The notes below the pieces were generated by a model. The model did no database searches, was not told the DNA's origin, and saw only the letters and a program-made list of their open reading frames with translations. From Coleofasciculus sp. S288 (GTDB lineage Bacteria; Cyanobacteriota; Cyanobacteriia; Cyanobacteriales; Coleofasciculaceae), in NCBI GenBank assembly GCA_020216575.1, contig JAIUYC010000229.1:1-6545 (forward strand): DNA of 6,545 bases, in the 5' to 3' direction. Shown here piece by piece: positions 1 through 5,785 of this stretch (positions are counted from its first letter, which is position 1; each line of letters opens with the position of its first letter). Both the position numbers and the translations under genes were made by a program.

Positions 1-183
1 CTGCTTGACTCAGTTCACCGAGGAGCCGAGCTGCAACTGGGCTGAGTTGAACCGATAAGGGAACAGGCATAATGGTAACCTGTGTTAACAGCACTGACAC
101 TGCTATTTTCCCACCCTTCTATCATTTCATCTCCATTCGGTTAGGTTTATTTACCTAGTACGACTGACACAGAAGCATCGCTG
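1..183. other. Upstream region of rfbC, no assignable gene
   Basis: No gene can be assigned here. All three forward frames stop early; the one entering from the left edge in frame 2 runs 18 codons to a TAA at 56-58 and could be the tail of an upstream gene, but it is too short to recognise. The stretch contains an 8-bp palindrome TGTTAACA at 83-90, the octamer ACTGACAC near 93 and again near 163, and a small inverted repeat TAGGT/ACCTA at 142-157. I see no convincing sigma-70 promoter; the leader for the glycan operon could lie here or further left. Confidence 0.3.
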
Positions 184-728
184 ATGAACATCGAACGCAC
201 AAAAATTCCTAACCTCTTGATTGTCGAGCCTAAAGTGTTTACAGACGATCGCGGCTTTTTTTTTTTTGCTTCAACGAGAAAGCCTTCGCTGAAAAAGCAG
301 GAATCTCAGCCCAATTCGTCCAAGATAACCATTCCTGTTCTAAACGCAACGTCCTGCGGGGACTACACTACCAAATCCAACAGCCCCAAGGAAAACTAGT
401 CCGAGCGATCGCGGGAACCATCCTTGATGTAGCCGTAGACATTCGCAAAAGCTCCCCCACTTTCGGTCAATGGATTAGCACTGTCCTCAGCGCCGAGAAC
501 AAACGCCAACTCTGGATACCCTCTGGATTCGCTCACGGCTTTTTAATTCTCTCGGAGATGGCTGAAGTCCTCTACAAAACCACCGGCTACTACGCCCCCC
601 AACACGAGCGCTGCATCCTTTGGAACGATCCTGACCTCGCTATTGACTGGACCCTAACTGCCCCACCTATACTATCCGCTAAAGACCAAACTGGTCAGCC
701 CCTCAAAACTGCTGAACTCTTTCCCTAA
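184..728 (+). pseudogene. rfbC: dTDP-4-dehydrorhamnose 3,5-epimerase, frameshifted in a 12-T run
   Basis: RfbC/RmlC epimerises C3 and C5 of dTDP-4-keto-6-deoxyglucose in the cytoplasm, the third step to dTDP-L-rhamnose. The N-terminal part reads from ATG 184 through the family opening (ending DDRGFF) into twelve T at 256-267. It then leaves frame and stops at 397-399. The rest of the protein is intact in another frame, from about 270 to the TAA at 726-728. It carries VQDNHS, RGLHYQ (family catalytic His), DVAVDIR, WIPSGFAHGF, YKTTGYY (family Tyr) and LSAKDQ. One added T would give about 181 residues, the usual family length. The Glu normally found in the GFF-x-E motif is missing in any repaired reading (Phe or Cys instead), so a simple homopolymer miscall does not explain everything. 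The methyltransferase gene follows 13 bp later, so an operon is likely. Identity is clear; whether it is a pseudogene, a slippage-rescued gene or an assembly error is open. Confidence 0.88.
256..267 (+). repeat. 12-T homopolymer inside rfbC
   Basis: Twelve consecutive T follow codon GGC (253-255). The upstream frame reads four Phe codons across them, and the conserved downstream frame is reached only with 13 T, or with 10 T and one residue fewer. Tracts of this length are known to be prone to replication slippage and RNA polymerase slippage, so this is the lesion site and possibly a site of mixed-frame expression. Confidence 0.9.
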
Positions 729-741
729 GCAAAATCATAGG

Positions 742-1608
742 ATGTTAAAGAAAGGCATAAGAAAAATAAAACGCTTGCTTGTGTTGACAAGCGATCGAAT
801 CAAACTCACATCTAAGGCAGAGTTGAAGCACTTAAAGTCGCAGTTGCTGCACGCTCAGTCAGGGTCGGAGCAGTTAAAGTCTCAATTACTGCATACCGAG
901 GCAGAGTTGGAGTCTTTAAAAAACTCGTCGCTTGATTTTCACGGTTTACGGAGAACTATAGCATTTCGATATCTTGTGGGAACTGGTCTAGAAATTGGTG
1001 CACTTCATCAACCGCTCGAAGTTTCTACTCAGGCTACAGTTCGCTATGTGGATCGGATGCACGTAGACGAGTTAAGGAGGCACTATCCAGAACTAGCCGC
1101 GTACAACCTAGTAGAACCAGACGTTTTAGATGATGGTGAAACCTTATCATCTATATCAGATGATTCAGTAGATTTTGTGATTGCTAATCACATGATTGAG
1201 CATTGCCAAAACCCAATCGGCGCGATTGAAAACTTCGTGAGAGTTCTGAAGCCGGACGGGATTCTATACATGGCTGTCCCGGATAAGAGATATATTTTTG
1301 ATCGCGATCGCCCCGTAACTCCTTTAGAACATTTGATCCGAGATTATCAGGAAGGACCAGAGTGGTCAATGTACTCTCATTTTGAAGAATTTGTTCGCCT
1401 CGTTAACAAAGTTCCTGAACATGAGGTTTCTAAACAGGCTCAACATTTAATCAATATTAACTATAGTATTCATTTTCATGTGTGGCAAGGACTTGATTTT
1501 TTAGAACTGGTTTCCTATTGCCAAAAAGAATTAGATTTTCCGCTGGAAATTGAATTATTTCAAAAAAACGGCTTTGAGTTTATCATTATCTTAAAGAAGG
1601 CTTCCTGA
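742..1608 (+). CDS. SAM-dependent methyltransferase with N-terminal coiled coil
   Basis: A 288-residue class I (Rossmann-fold) methyltransferase, probably acting on a sugar of the surface glycan; the acceptor cannot be read from sequence. Residues 1-22 are basic. Residues 26-67 form three 14-residue heptad-type units beginning AELKHLK, SGSEQLK and AELESLK, predicting a coiled coil. The catalytic domain starts near residue 75: motif I is GLEIGALHQPL (82-92), the acidic residue ending strand 2 is in YVDR (102-105), DSVDFVIANHMIEH (141-154) is the motif after strand 4, and VLKPDGILYMAVPD (168-181) follows strand 5. The family is Methyltransf_11-like, common in polysaccharide clusters. ATG 742 lies 13 bp after the rfbC stop and has no strong Shine-Dalgarno, which suggests translational coupling; GTG 781 is an alternative start. 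The 3' end is AT-rich (46 G+C in 1441-1600, 29%) compared with rfbC (63 of 120 in 541-660), a hint of separate origin. Confidence 0.82.
   Translation: MLKKGIRKIKRLLVLTSDRIKLTSKAELKHLKSQLLHAQSGSEQLKSQLLHTEAELESLKNSSLDFHGLRRTIAFRYLVGTGLEIGALHQPLEVSTQATVRYVDRMHVDELRRHYPELAAYNLVEPDVLDDGETLSSISDDSVDFVIANHMIEHCQNPIGAIENFVRVLKPDGILYMAVPDKRYIFDRDRPVTPLEHLIRDYQEGPEWSMYSHFEEFVRLVNKVPEHEVSKQAQHLININYSIHFHVWQGLDFLELVSYCQKELDFPLEIELFQKNGFEFIIILKKAS
817..942 (+). repeat. Three 42-nt units encoding coiled-coil repeats
   Basis: Units at 817-858, 859-900 and 901-942 align with a fixed 42-nt period, each encoding 14 residues (two heptads). By eye, units 1 and 2 share 30 of 42 bases, and units 1 and 3 share 25 of 42, including the first nine bases. 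All three keep TTAAA at the same offset (832, 874, 916). The pattern fits old tandem duplication within the coding sequence rather than a recent, still mobile array. Confidence 0.7.
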
Positions 1609-1667
1609 GAACTCAGATTGTATGATTTATTAAGAACACATGCCGATGATTGTCACATTGAACTGAT

Positions 1668-2525
1668 GTGATTTACTTCCTTACTGTCAATTACTATTCA
1701 ACTAACTTGATTGCTCGACTAATCAACTCAATTCCTGCAACTCAAGACATTCCCCATCAAATTGTTGTTGTTAATAACTCTGCCGACGACCGAACCCTTC
1801 CAGAACTTCATGCCGAATCCCTGCAAATTTTAGAAGCCAAAACCAACCTGGGCTTTGGCAAAGCCTGCAATCGGGGACTTAACTGGATCTACGAGCGAAA
1901 TCCTAATGCTATCGTCTGGATTATCAATCCCGATACTTATCTGCCAGAAAACACGTTAGAAAAAGTTCCTCCCTTCTTTAACGCCCATCCAGAACTGTCG
2001 ATTGTTGGTACTCTTATCTATACGCTTGTTGGTGATATCTGGTTTGCTGGGGGAGAATTTATCCCTAAGTTGGGTGCTATCCTTTCCACTGATTTGCTTT
2101 CCTCTCATCCCGATACTGCCTATGTCTCTTGTGACTGGGTGAGCGGATGCAGTCTTTTGATTAATTTGCATCACTTTCGGGAATGCCCTCAGTTTGACCC
2201 AGCTTATTTTCTCTACTACGAAGACTTTGACTTTTGTCGCCGCTACGTCATGCAGGGGCATCAGATTGCGATTACCAGTCAGTTCGCTGTCGTTCACGAA
2301 GCGTCTGCGATCGCAAACCGGAATATAGCAAAAAAATTCAAGCACAGCACCTATAGCTATTTGCTCACACTAGAACGGTACACGAACAAAGCCATTTTCC
2401 TCCTGCGATTTGTCCGACTTACCCTGCACGCCTTTATCCTACTGTTGCTAAAACCTCAAACCGCTCTTGGTAAACTGGCTGGCATATCCAGGTATCTATT
2501 TGAAAAGTTTAGTAATGACCAATGA
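1668..2525 (+). CDS. Family 2 glycosyltransferase, rhamnosyltransferase-like
   Basis: An inverting GT-A enzyme of about 285 residues, transferring a sugar from a nucleotide donor to a growing glycan at the inner membrane. Visible motifs are FLTVNYYS (4-11) on the first strand, IVVVNNSADD (32-41), NLGFGKACNRG (60-70), the metal/nucleotide motif NPDT (87-90) in place of DxD, DWVSGCSLLI (156-165) and YFLYYEDFDFCRR (180-192) with the acidic catalytic region. This set is typical of WbbL/RfbF-type rhamnosyltransferases, so dTDP-L-rhamnose is the likely donor; that is inference supported by the neighbouring rfbC. A hydrophobic segment near residues 241-263 probably attaches it to the membrane. The start is GTG 1668; the frame has a TGA at 1659-1661, so no longer start exists, and no clear Shine-Dalgarno is seen. 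The last residues (NDQ) and the stop are encoded by the AATGACC repeat. Confidence 0.88.
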   Translation: MIYFLTVNYYSTNLIARLINSIPATQDIPHQIVVVNNSADDRTLPELHAESLQILEAKTNLGFGKACNRGLNWIYERNPNAIVWIINPDTYLPENTLEKVPPFFNAHPELSIVGTLIYTLVGDIWFAGGEFIPKLGAILSTDLLSSHPDTAYVSCDWVSGCSLLINLHHFRECPQFDPAYFLYYEDFDFCRRYVMQGHQIAITSQFAVVHEASAIANRNIAKKFKHSTYSYLLTLERYTNKAIFLLRFVRLTLHAFILLLLKPQTALGKLAGISRYLFEKFSNDQ

Positions 2526-2548
2526 CCAATGACCAATGACCAATGACC
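2514..2548 (+). repeat. Heptanucleotide tandem repeat (AATGACC)5
   Basis: Five perfect copies of AATGACC lie at 2514-2520, 2521-2527, 2528-2534, 2535-2541 and 2542-2548, followed by AAATTTT. Every copy contains ATGA, an overlapping start and stop. The second copy supplies the TGA (2523-2525) of the upstream glycosyltransferase; the fourth supplies the ATG (2536-2538) of the downstream one. Heptanucleotide short tandem repeats are a known feature of filamentous cyanobacterial genomes; whether this exact unit is a described class I cannot verify. Confidence 0.95.
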
Positions 2549-3735
2549 AAATTTTAGTTAATCTATCCGTTCTGTTTTCCAAACCTACGGGCATCAGCAC
2601 CTATGCCATAAATCTTTTCCCCCATTTACAGCCTCTCAATCCCACTCTACTGATTTCACCACCTGTCTCAAGGGGGTTGCCTCTCGCCTCTAGCCATACT
2701 TGCTACCCAATTCCCAGTAATTTAACACCCGAACAGGGAACAAAAGGTCACTTCCGCCGCCTCTTCTGGACACAGCTACAGCTATCGAAAATTTATAACA
2801 CGTTGCGATCGCGTCTTCTCTTTTCCCCCATTCCTGAAGCCCCACTCTACACCAACTGCCGCTACGTGGTGATGGTTCACGACCTCATCCCCTTGCGCTT
2901 TCCCCGACGCTTCTCACCCCTGACGCCCTACTTCCGCTACTACATTCCCCAAGTTCTTGCTCAAGCCCAACATATCATCTGCAACTCTACTGCCACGGCT
3001 AGAGATATTACTGATTTCTTTCATATCCCTTCTGCAAAAATCACGCCCATTCCCCTTGCTTACGACGCTAACCATTTTCGCTGTCTGGATCAACCGAGTG
3101 GAACAACTCCCTTACCCCCCTTGCTAAGGGGGGAGTACGAGGAAAAGCGTTTATCATCGGGAGACTCCAAGGAGTCGAGGGAGGAAGAAGTTTCAAGGAA
3201 TCGCCCTTATTTTCTCTACATTGGTCGGCACGATCCTTATAAGAATCTACATCGATTGATAGATGCCTTTGCTGCCCTTCCTAATTGCCGTGACTATGAA
3301 CTTTGGCTTGTAGGCTCAACTGACCAACGCTACACGCCTAAACTTGAAGCGCAAGCTCATCAACTCAGTCTAACCCATCAGGTAAAATTCATAGACTACG
3401 CTCCTTACGAACAACTGCCAACACTAATTAGTCATGCGATCGCACTTGTTTTCCCCAGCCTCTGGGAAGGCTTCGGCATCCCCGTACTCGAAGCCATGGC
3501 TTGCGGCACTTCCGTCATTACCTCAAACCTCTCCTCCTTGCCAGAAGTTGCTGGGGATGCTGCCCTCTTAGTCAATCCTTACAACACGAGTGAGATTGCC
3601 GAAGCAATGCAAGCCATAGCAACAGATTCAGAATTGCGATCACATCTCAGAACCCTCGGACTCAACCGTGCCAGTCAATTCAGTTGGGCTAAGACGGGAC
3701 AAACTACTGTGGAAGTTCTACAACGATATCTCTGA
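2536..3735 (+). CDS. Family 4 glycosyltransferase (GT-B fold)
   Basis: A retaining GT-B glycosyltransferase, 399 residues, likely extending the same glycan from a nucleotide-sugar donor. The N-terminal domain contains MVHDLIPLRFP (about 113-123) and HIICNSTATARDI, the usual positions for acceptor-side motifs. The C-terminal Glycos_transf_1 domain begins at YFLYIGRHDPYKNL (225-238) and includes WLVGS, FPSLWEGFGIPVLEAMACG with the E-x7-E pair E311/E319, and LPEVAGDAALLVNP. Residues 187-222 form a hydrophilic, charged stretch between the domains, encoded by palindromic repeat DNA; this explains a length above the roughly 360-370 usual for such enzymes. ATG 2536 is inside the heptamer repeat, 10 bp past the upstream stop, with no Shine-Dalgarno, so translation probably depends on reinitiation after the family 2 gene. 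The donor is unknown; rhamnose or mannose are possibilities. Confidence 0.9.
   Translation: MTNDQILVNLSVLFSKPTGISTYAINLFPHLQPLNPTLLISPPVSRGLPLASSHTCYPIPSNLTPEQGTKGHFRRLFWTQLQLSKIYNTLRSRLLFSPIPEAPLYTNCRYVVMVHDLIPLRFPRRFSPLTPYFRYYIPQVLAQAQHIICNSTATARDITDFFHIPSAKITPIPLAYDANHFRCLDQPSGTTPLPPLLRGEYEEKRLSSGDSKESREEEVSRNRPYFLYIGRHDPYKNLHRLIDAFAALPNCRDYELWLVGSTDQRYTPKLEAQAHQLSLTHQVKFIDYAPYEQLPTLISHAIALVFPSLWEGFGIPVLEAMACGTSVITSNLSSLPEVAGDAALLVNPYNTSEIAEAMQAIATDSELRSHLRTLGLNRASQFSWAKTGQTTVEVLQRYL
3106..3180 (+). repeat. Palindromic repeat insert within the GT4 coding sequence
   Basis: Two inverted repeats lie close together. The first has arms CCCCCCTT (3115-3122) and AAGGGGGG (3126-3133) around a 3-nt loop. 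The second has arms GACTCC (3163-3168) and GGAGTC (3171-3176) around AA. An alternative outer pairing is ACTCCC (3106-3111) with GGGAGT (3131-3136). GC-rich palindromes of this look are frequent as dispersed intergenic repeats in cyanobacteria. Here the element is read in frame (peptide PLPPLLRG and onward) in a linker between the two Rossmann domains. No T run follows either stem, so it is not a standard terminator. Confidence 0.7.
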
Positions 3736-3759
3736 AATGGTTGGAAATTTCTTAGATGA

Positions 3760-4128
3760 TTACCTCTGCCACATCACTAGAACAACTCCAAAGACGATAA
3801 AACCTAAGCCAAATAAACGATTTATAGGAATTTGTTCTTGAAAAGCGAAGTAGCCAAACAGGAGGGAAAAAACGTACATTAAGGCAGCTGAAGGACCAGC
3901 AATACTGAGTTTTACACGGGTTAGCAGTAGAATGTAAGCGATCGACCCCAACCCGTAGCACACCAAGCCAACTAACAACTCCGGCGTGATCACAATACTC
4001 AAAACATGACTGACTAAATTACTAGCGGTAACCTGTCCTAACTTTAGGGCTCCTGCTTTGAGGAAAAATTGCCCTGATGCATTAAAAATAATACAGAGAA
4101 CCAATAGACCAAACTCTTGTGGGGTCAC
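3760..4128 (-). CDS. Small four-helix EamA/SMR-type transporter, ArnE/F-like
   Basis: A 122-residue inner-membrane protein of the drug/metabolite transporter superfamily. Hydrophobic segments lie at about 6-24, 51-70, 75-96 and 104-120, giving four helices, so it should work as a dimer. Helix 1 carries SGQFFLKAG (18-26), resembling the GQ-x3-K pattern of ArnE/ArnF-type undecaprenyl-phospho-sugar flippase subunits, and lacks the membrane Glu of EmrE-type drug exporters. The end, with FQEQIP then RLFGLGFIVFGVVLV, is typical of EamA/SMR proteins. The start is GTG (4126-4128) with AGGA eight bases upstream. It converges on the family 4 glycosyltransferase with 24 bp between stops. Lipid-linked sugar flipping is an attractive role given the glycan genes, but it is inference; its transcription direction puts it with the lipid genes. 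Confidence 0.78.
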   Translation of the reverse strand: MTPQEFGLLVLCIIFNASGQFFLKAGALKLGQVTASNLVSHVLSIVITPELLVGLVCYGLGSIAYILLLTRVKLSIAGPSAALMYVFSLLFGYFAFQEQIPINRLFGLGFIVFGVVLVMWQR

Positions 4129-4136
4129 AGTCTAAA

Positions 4137-4140
4137 TCCT
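4137..4140 (-). promoter_or_regulatory. Ribosome binding site for the small transporter
   Basis: AGGA on the minus strand, eight bases before the GTG at 4126-4128. It supports this non-ATG start, which gives a family-length protein of 122 residues. Confidence 0.55.
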
Positions 4141-4273
4141 TACACGACTCGTTCAGTGGAATAATCTATCAATTTAACGGGTAAGACCCGCAAGAGAAAG
4201 AACTGAGAATCTCCCGTGCTTCGGTTCCGGAAGAGTATCAATTTTACCTTTGCCATAGTAGTGACATGAATCG

Positions 4274-5707
4274 CTAAACGGAAATCAACGTCTCCAAAGC
4301 TTTTTGCAAATCATGCGTTAGCTCAGCCACGGCTTTTCTTGCAGCTTGACGATTAGTTTGATACACTGACCAGCGATCGCTAACGGAAATGGGTTCCCCT
4401 ACCGTCAGTTGCGCCTGTCGCCATCCCAACCGAGGACGGCGGGGTATCTTTGTCCCCTTAATTCGGGCAATGCAGTCAAACAGGATGAGCGCCGTTTCAG
4501 CAAAGCGTTCAGCCGTTGGCTTTTCCTTGACATAAGTTCCGGTTACTGCTGTAAAACTTTCCACCAAACGCATGTGTCGTAGGCGCAACTCGGCTTCTTC
4601 TGCCACCCAATCTGCCAAACCCCGTTTTAGAGGTGGTAAAGCCTTTAAAGCCTTAATATCAGGTAAATCCTCCCGGTACATGTAACGCCAACCTGCCTCT
4701 TCCAAACGGCGACAGCGATCGATCAGAGTTCCGTGCGGCTTGAGACCAAAGTATTCCTCAGCAACCCGTAAGGCTGTATCCAATAAGCGCTGGAGTCGTA
4801 CCTCTAGCACCTGATTGGGAGTAGCAGAGGGGTTAATCTCCTTTGACGTAAGTTCTGGCAGACTTTGATGATAGAACTGCCGATAAAACTCTTCCATCTC
4901 AGAAAGGAGATGTTCGCCGAGGCGAAACAGGCGTTGATAGTAAATTTCCTCTCGCTTCTCACTAGCAGACGGCTCGATATGCTGCACGGGCAAACCACTA
5001 TTCGCTTCCAACTCACTTAAGAGTCCCTCTAGATTAGACCAAGGCGGTTCAACGTAACGATACTGAATGCCAATCGGCACAATGAAAACTTGCTCGGAAC
5101 GGTTGGCTTTCACTAAGTCTTCCACACACCAGAACCCCATTTGGGCAACACCTGGTTCCAAGGGGCTAATAATTTCACTGTGACCATTGGTTGCCCCTTC
5201 TGGAGCCACCGAAATAGGGAATTTGCCATTAGCAAATAACTCCCGTGCCGTCCGCATACCGCTCCAGTCCAGTTGCTTGCCCCGATGAATCGGAATCCCA
5301 CCTAACCGAGAAAAGAACCAACCAAGCCAGTCTCCCGCCCATAGCAGCATACCCCGTTCATAAACAAAATGAGTGTGAATCGGGTATTGCAACCGAATCC
5401 CTTGCTGACGTGCAACTTGTGGCACGGCACGCGAAAATAGGTAAAACATAGAAAGCGGATCGTCAACTTCAGGATGGTGAAACGCCATCAAAAAGCGAAT
5501 TTTGCCCATCTGAAAGTGCTGATAAAGATCAACCAGAACCTCCGCATTTACCGCTTCAACGTGCGAGATACCAGTCGGCAACCATGGCCGAAGCCGGAAC
5601 CTCAGCATGATTGGCAAAAACCACTCAGTAACTTGGCGAACAAGCGGGTTAAATTGGGGTGGAATAAACTCCAGTCGGGGTTGAGCGCGGCGAATCGAAT
5701 CGGACAA
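4274..5707 (-). CDS. PlsC-type glycerolipid acyltransferase with helical insertion
   Basis: A 477-residue acyltransferase of the PlsC/LPLAT superfamily, expected to transfer an acyl group to a glycerolipid or related acceptor at the membrane. Motif I is HHPEVDDP (77-84), which satisfies H-x4-D; motif II is RLGGIPIHRG (134-143); motif III is APEGATNG (168-175), a variant of FPEGTxS; motif IV is VPIGIQ (210-215). The GEPI element that normally follows soon after motif IV is at 437-440, just before an AVAELTHDLQKAL helix. Residues about 224-432 therefore form a roughly 200-residue insertion, mostly helical and charged, making the protein far longer than the usual 240-270 residues. TTG (5705-5707) is the start because GGAG lies seven bases upstream, no ATG or GTG lies between it and the in-frame stop at 5738-5740, and the frame is open after it. 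The gene follows the hydrolase by 78 bp. Substrate is unknown. Confidence 0.82.
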   Translation of the reverse strand: MSDSIRRAQPRLEFIPPQFNPLVRQVTEWFLPIMLRFRLRPWLPTGISHVEAVNAEVLVDLYQHFQMGKIRFLMAFHHPEVDDPLSMFYLFSRAVPQVARQQGIRLQYPIHTHFVYERGMLLWAGDWLGWFFSRLGGIPIHRGKQLDWSGMRTARELFANGKFPISVAPEGATNGHSEIISPLEPGVAQMGFWCVEDLVKANRSEQVFIVPIGIQYRYVEPPWSNLEGLLSELEANSGLPVQHIEPSASEKREEIYYQRLFRLGEHLLSEMEEFYRQFYHQSLPELTSKEINPSATPNQVLEVRLQRLLDTALRVAEEYFGLKPHGTLIDRCRRLEEAGWRYMYREDLPDIKALKALPPLKRGLADWVAEEAELRLRHMRLVESFTAVTGTYVKEKPTAERFAETALILFDCIARIKGTKIPRRPRLGWRQAQLTVGEPISVSDRWSVYQTNRQAARKAVAELTHDLQKALETLISV

Positions 5708-5714
5708 GGTATGT

Positions 5715-5718
5715 CTCC
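5715..5718 (-). promoter_or_regulatory. Shine-Dalgarno deciding the TTG start of the acyltransferase
   Basis: GGAG on the minus strand, seven bases before TTG 5705-5707. There is no ATG or GTG in frame between the upstream stop (5738-5740) and this TTG, so the ribosome site is the main evidence for the start. Confidence 0.7.
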
Positions 5719-5785
5719 AGGTTTTATCAGTAAGATGTCAGGAAACGTATAAAGTATCTAGGTGTGCAACGATCAGCCGCTCAAC

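Noticed and set aside
1..58. Possible tail of an upstream coding sequence (18 codons in frame 2, ending TAA 56-58)
   Set aside because: Too short to recognise, and frame 1 is also open for 14 codons; no motif distinguishes them.
75..90. GTA followed eight bases later by TAA, and palindrome TGTTAACA, as an NtcA-type or other operator
   Set aside because: NtcA consensus needs GTA-N8-TAC; the match is incomplete and no promoter at the right spacing is visible.
142..157. Inverted repeat TAGGT/ACCTA with a 6-nt loop ahead of rfbC
   Set aside because: A 5-bp AT-containing stem is expected by chance in a window this size.
1605..1616. CTGAG-AA-CTCAG spanning the methyltransferase stop
   Set aside because: Short stem with a 2-nt loop that cannot fold well, and no T run; not a terminator.
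1956..2345. 129-codon open frame on the - strand inside the family 2 glycosyltransferase
   Set aside because: Shadow of the real gene; translation shows no family resemblance and has no ribosome site.
2514..2548. Heptamer array as a CRISPR or an attachment site
   Set aside because: Units are contiguous with no spacers, 7 nt long, with no cas or integrase gene nearby.
3734..3751. GAAAT/ATTTC inverted repeat in the convergent gap as a bidirectional terminator
   Set aside because: AT-only weak 5-bp stem with an 8-nt loop and no adjoining T run.
4178..4190. CGGGT-AAG-ACCCG hairpin between the acyltransferase and transporter genes
   Set aside because: Only 5 bp, lies almost 85 bp past the acyltransferase stop, and lacks a T run in either direction.
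4168..4246. TATCAATTT repeated at 4168 and near 4237, giving TTGATA on the minus strand as a -35 box
   Set aside because: No matching -10 at 16-18 bases for either copy; nine-base AT-rich repeats arise by chance.
5474..5752. 92-codon open frame on the + strand opposite the acyltransferase start
   Set aside because: Low-complexity-free but unrecognisable translation, and the opposite strand encodes a clear conserved protein with catalytic motifs.
5708..5785. Promoter between the hydrolase and acyltransferase (TTGAGC, 18 bases, TAGATA on the minus strand)
   Set aside because: Only 4/6 and 3/6 matches to consensus; not enough to call.
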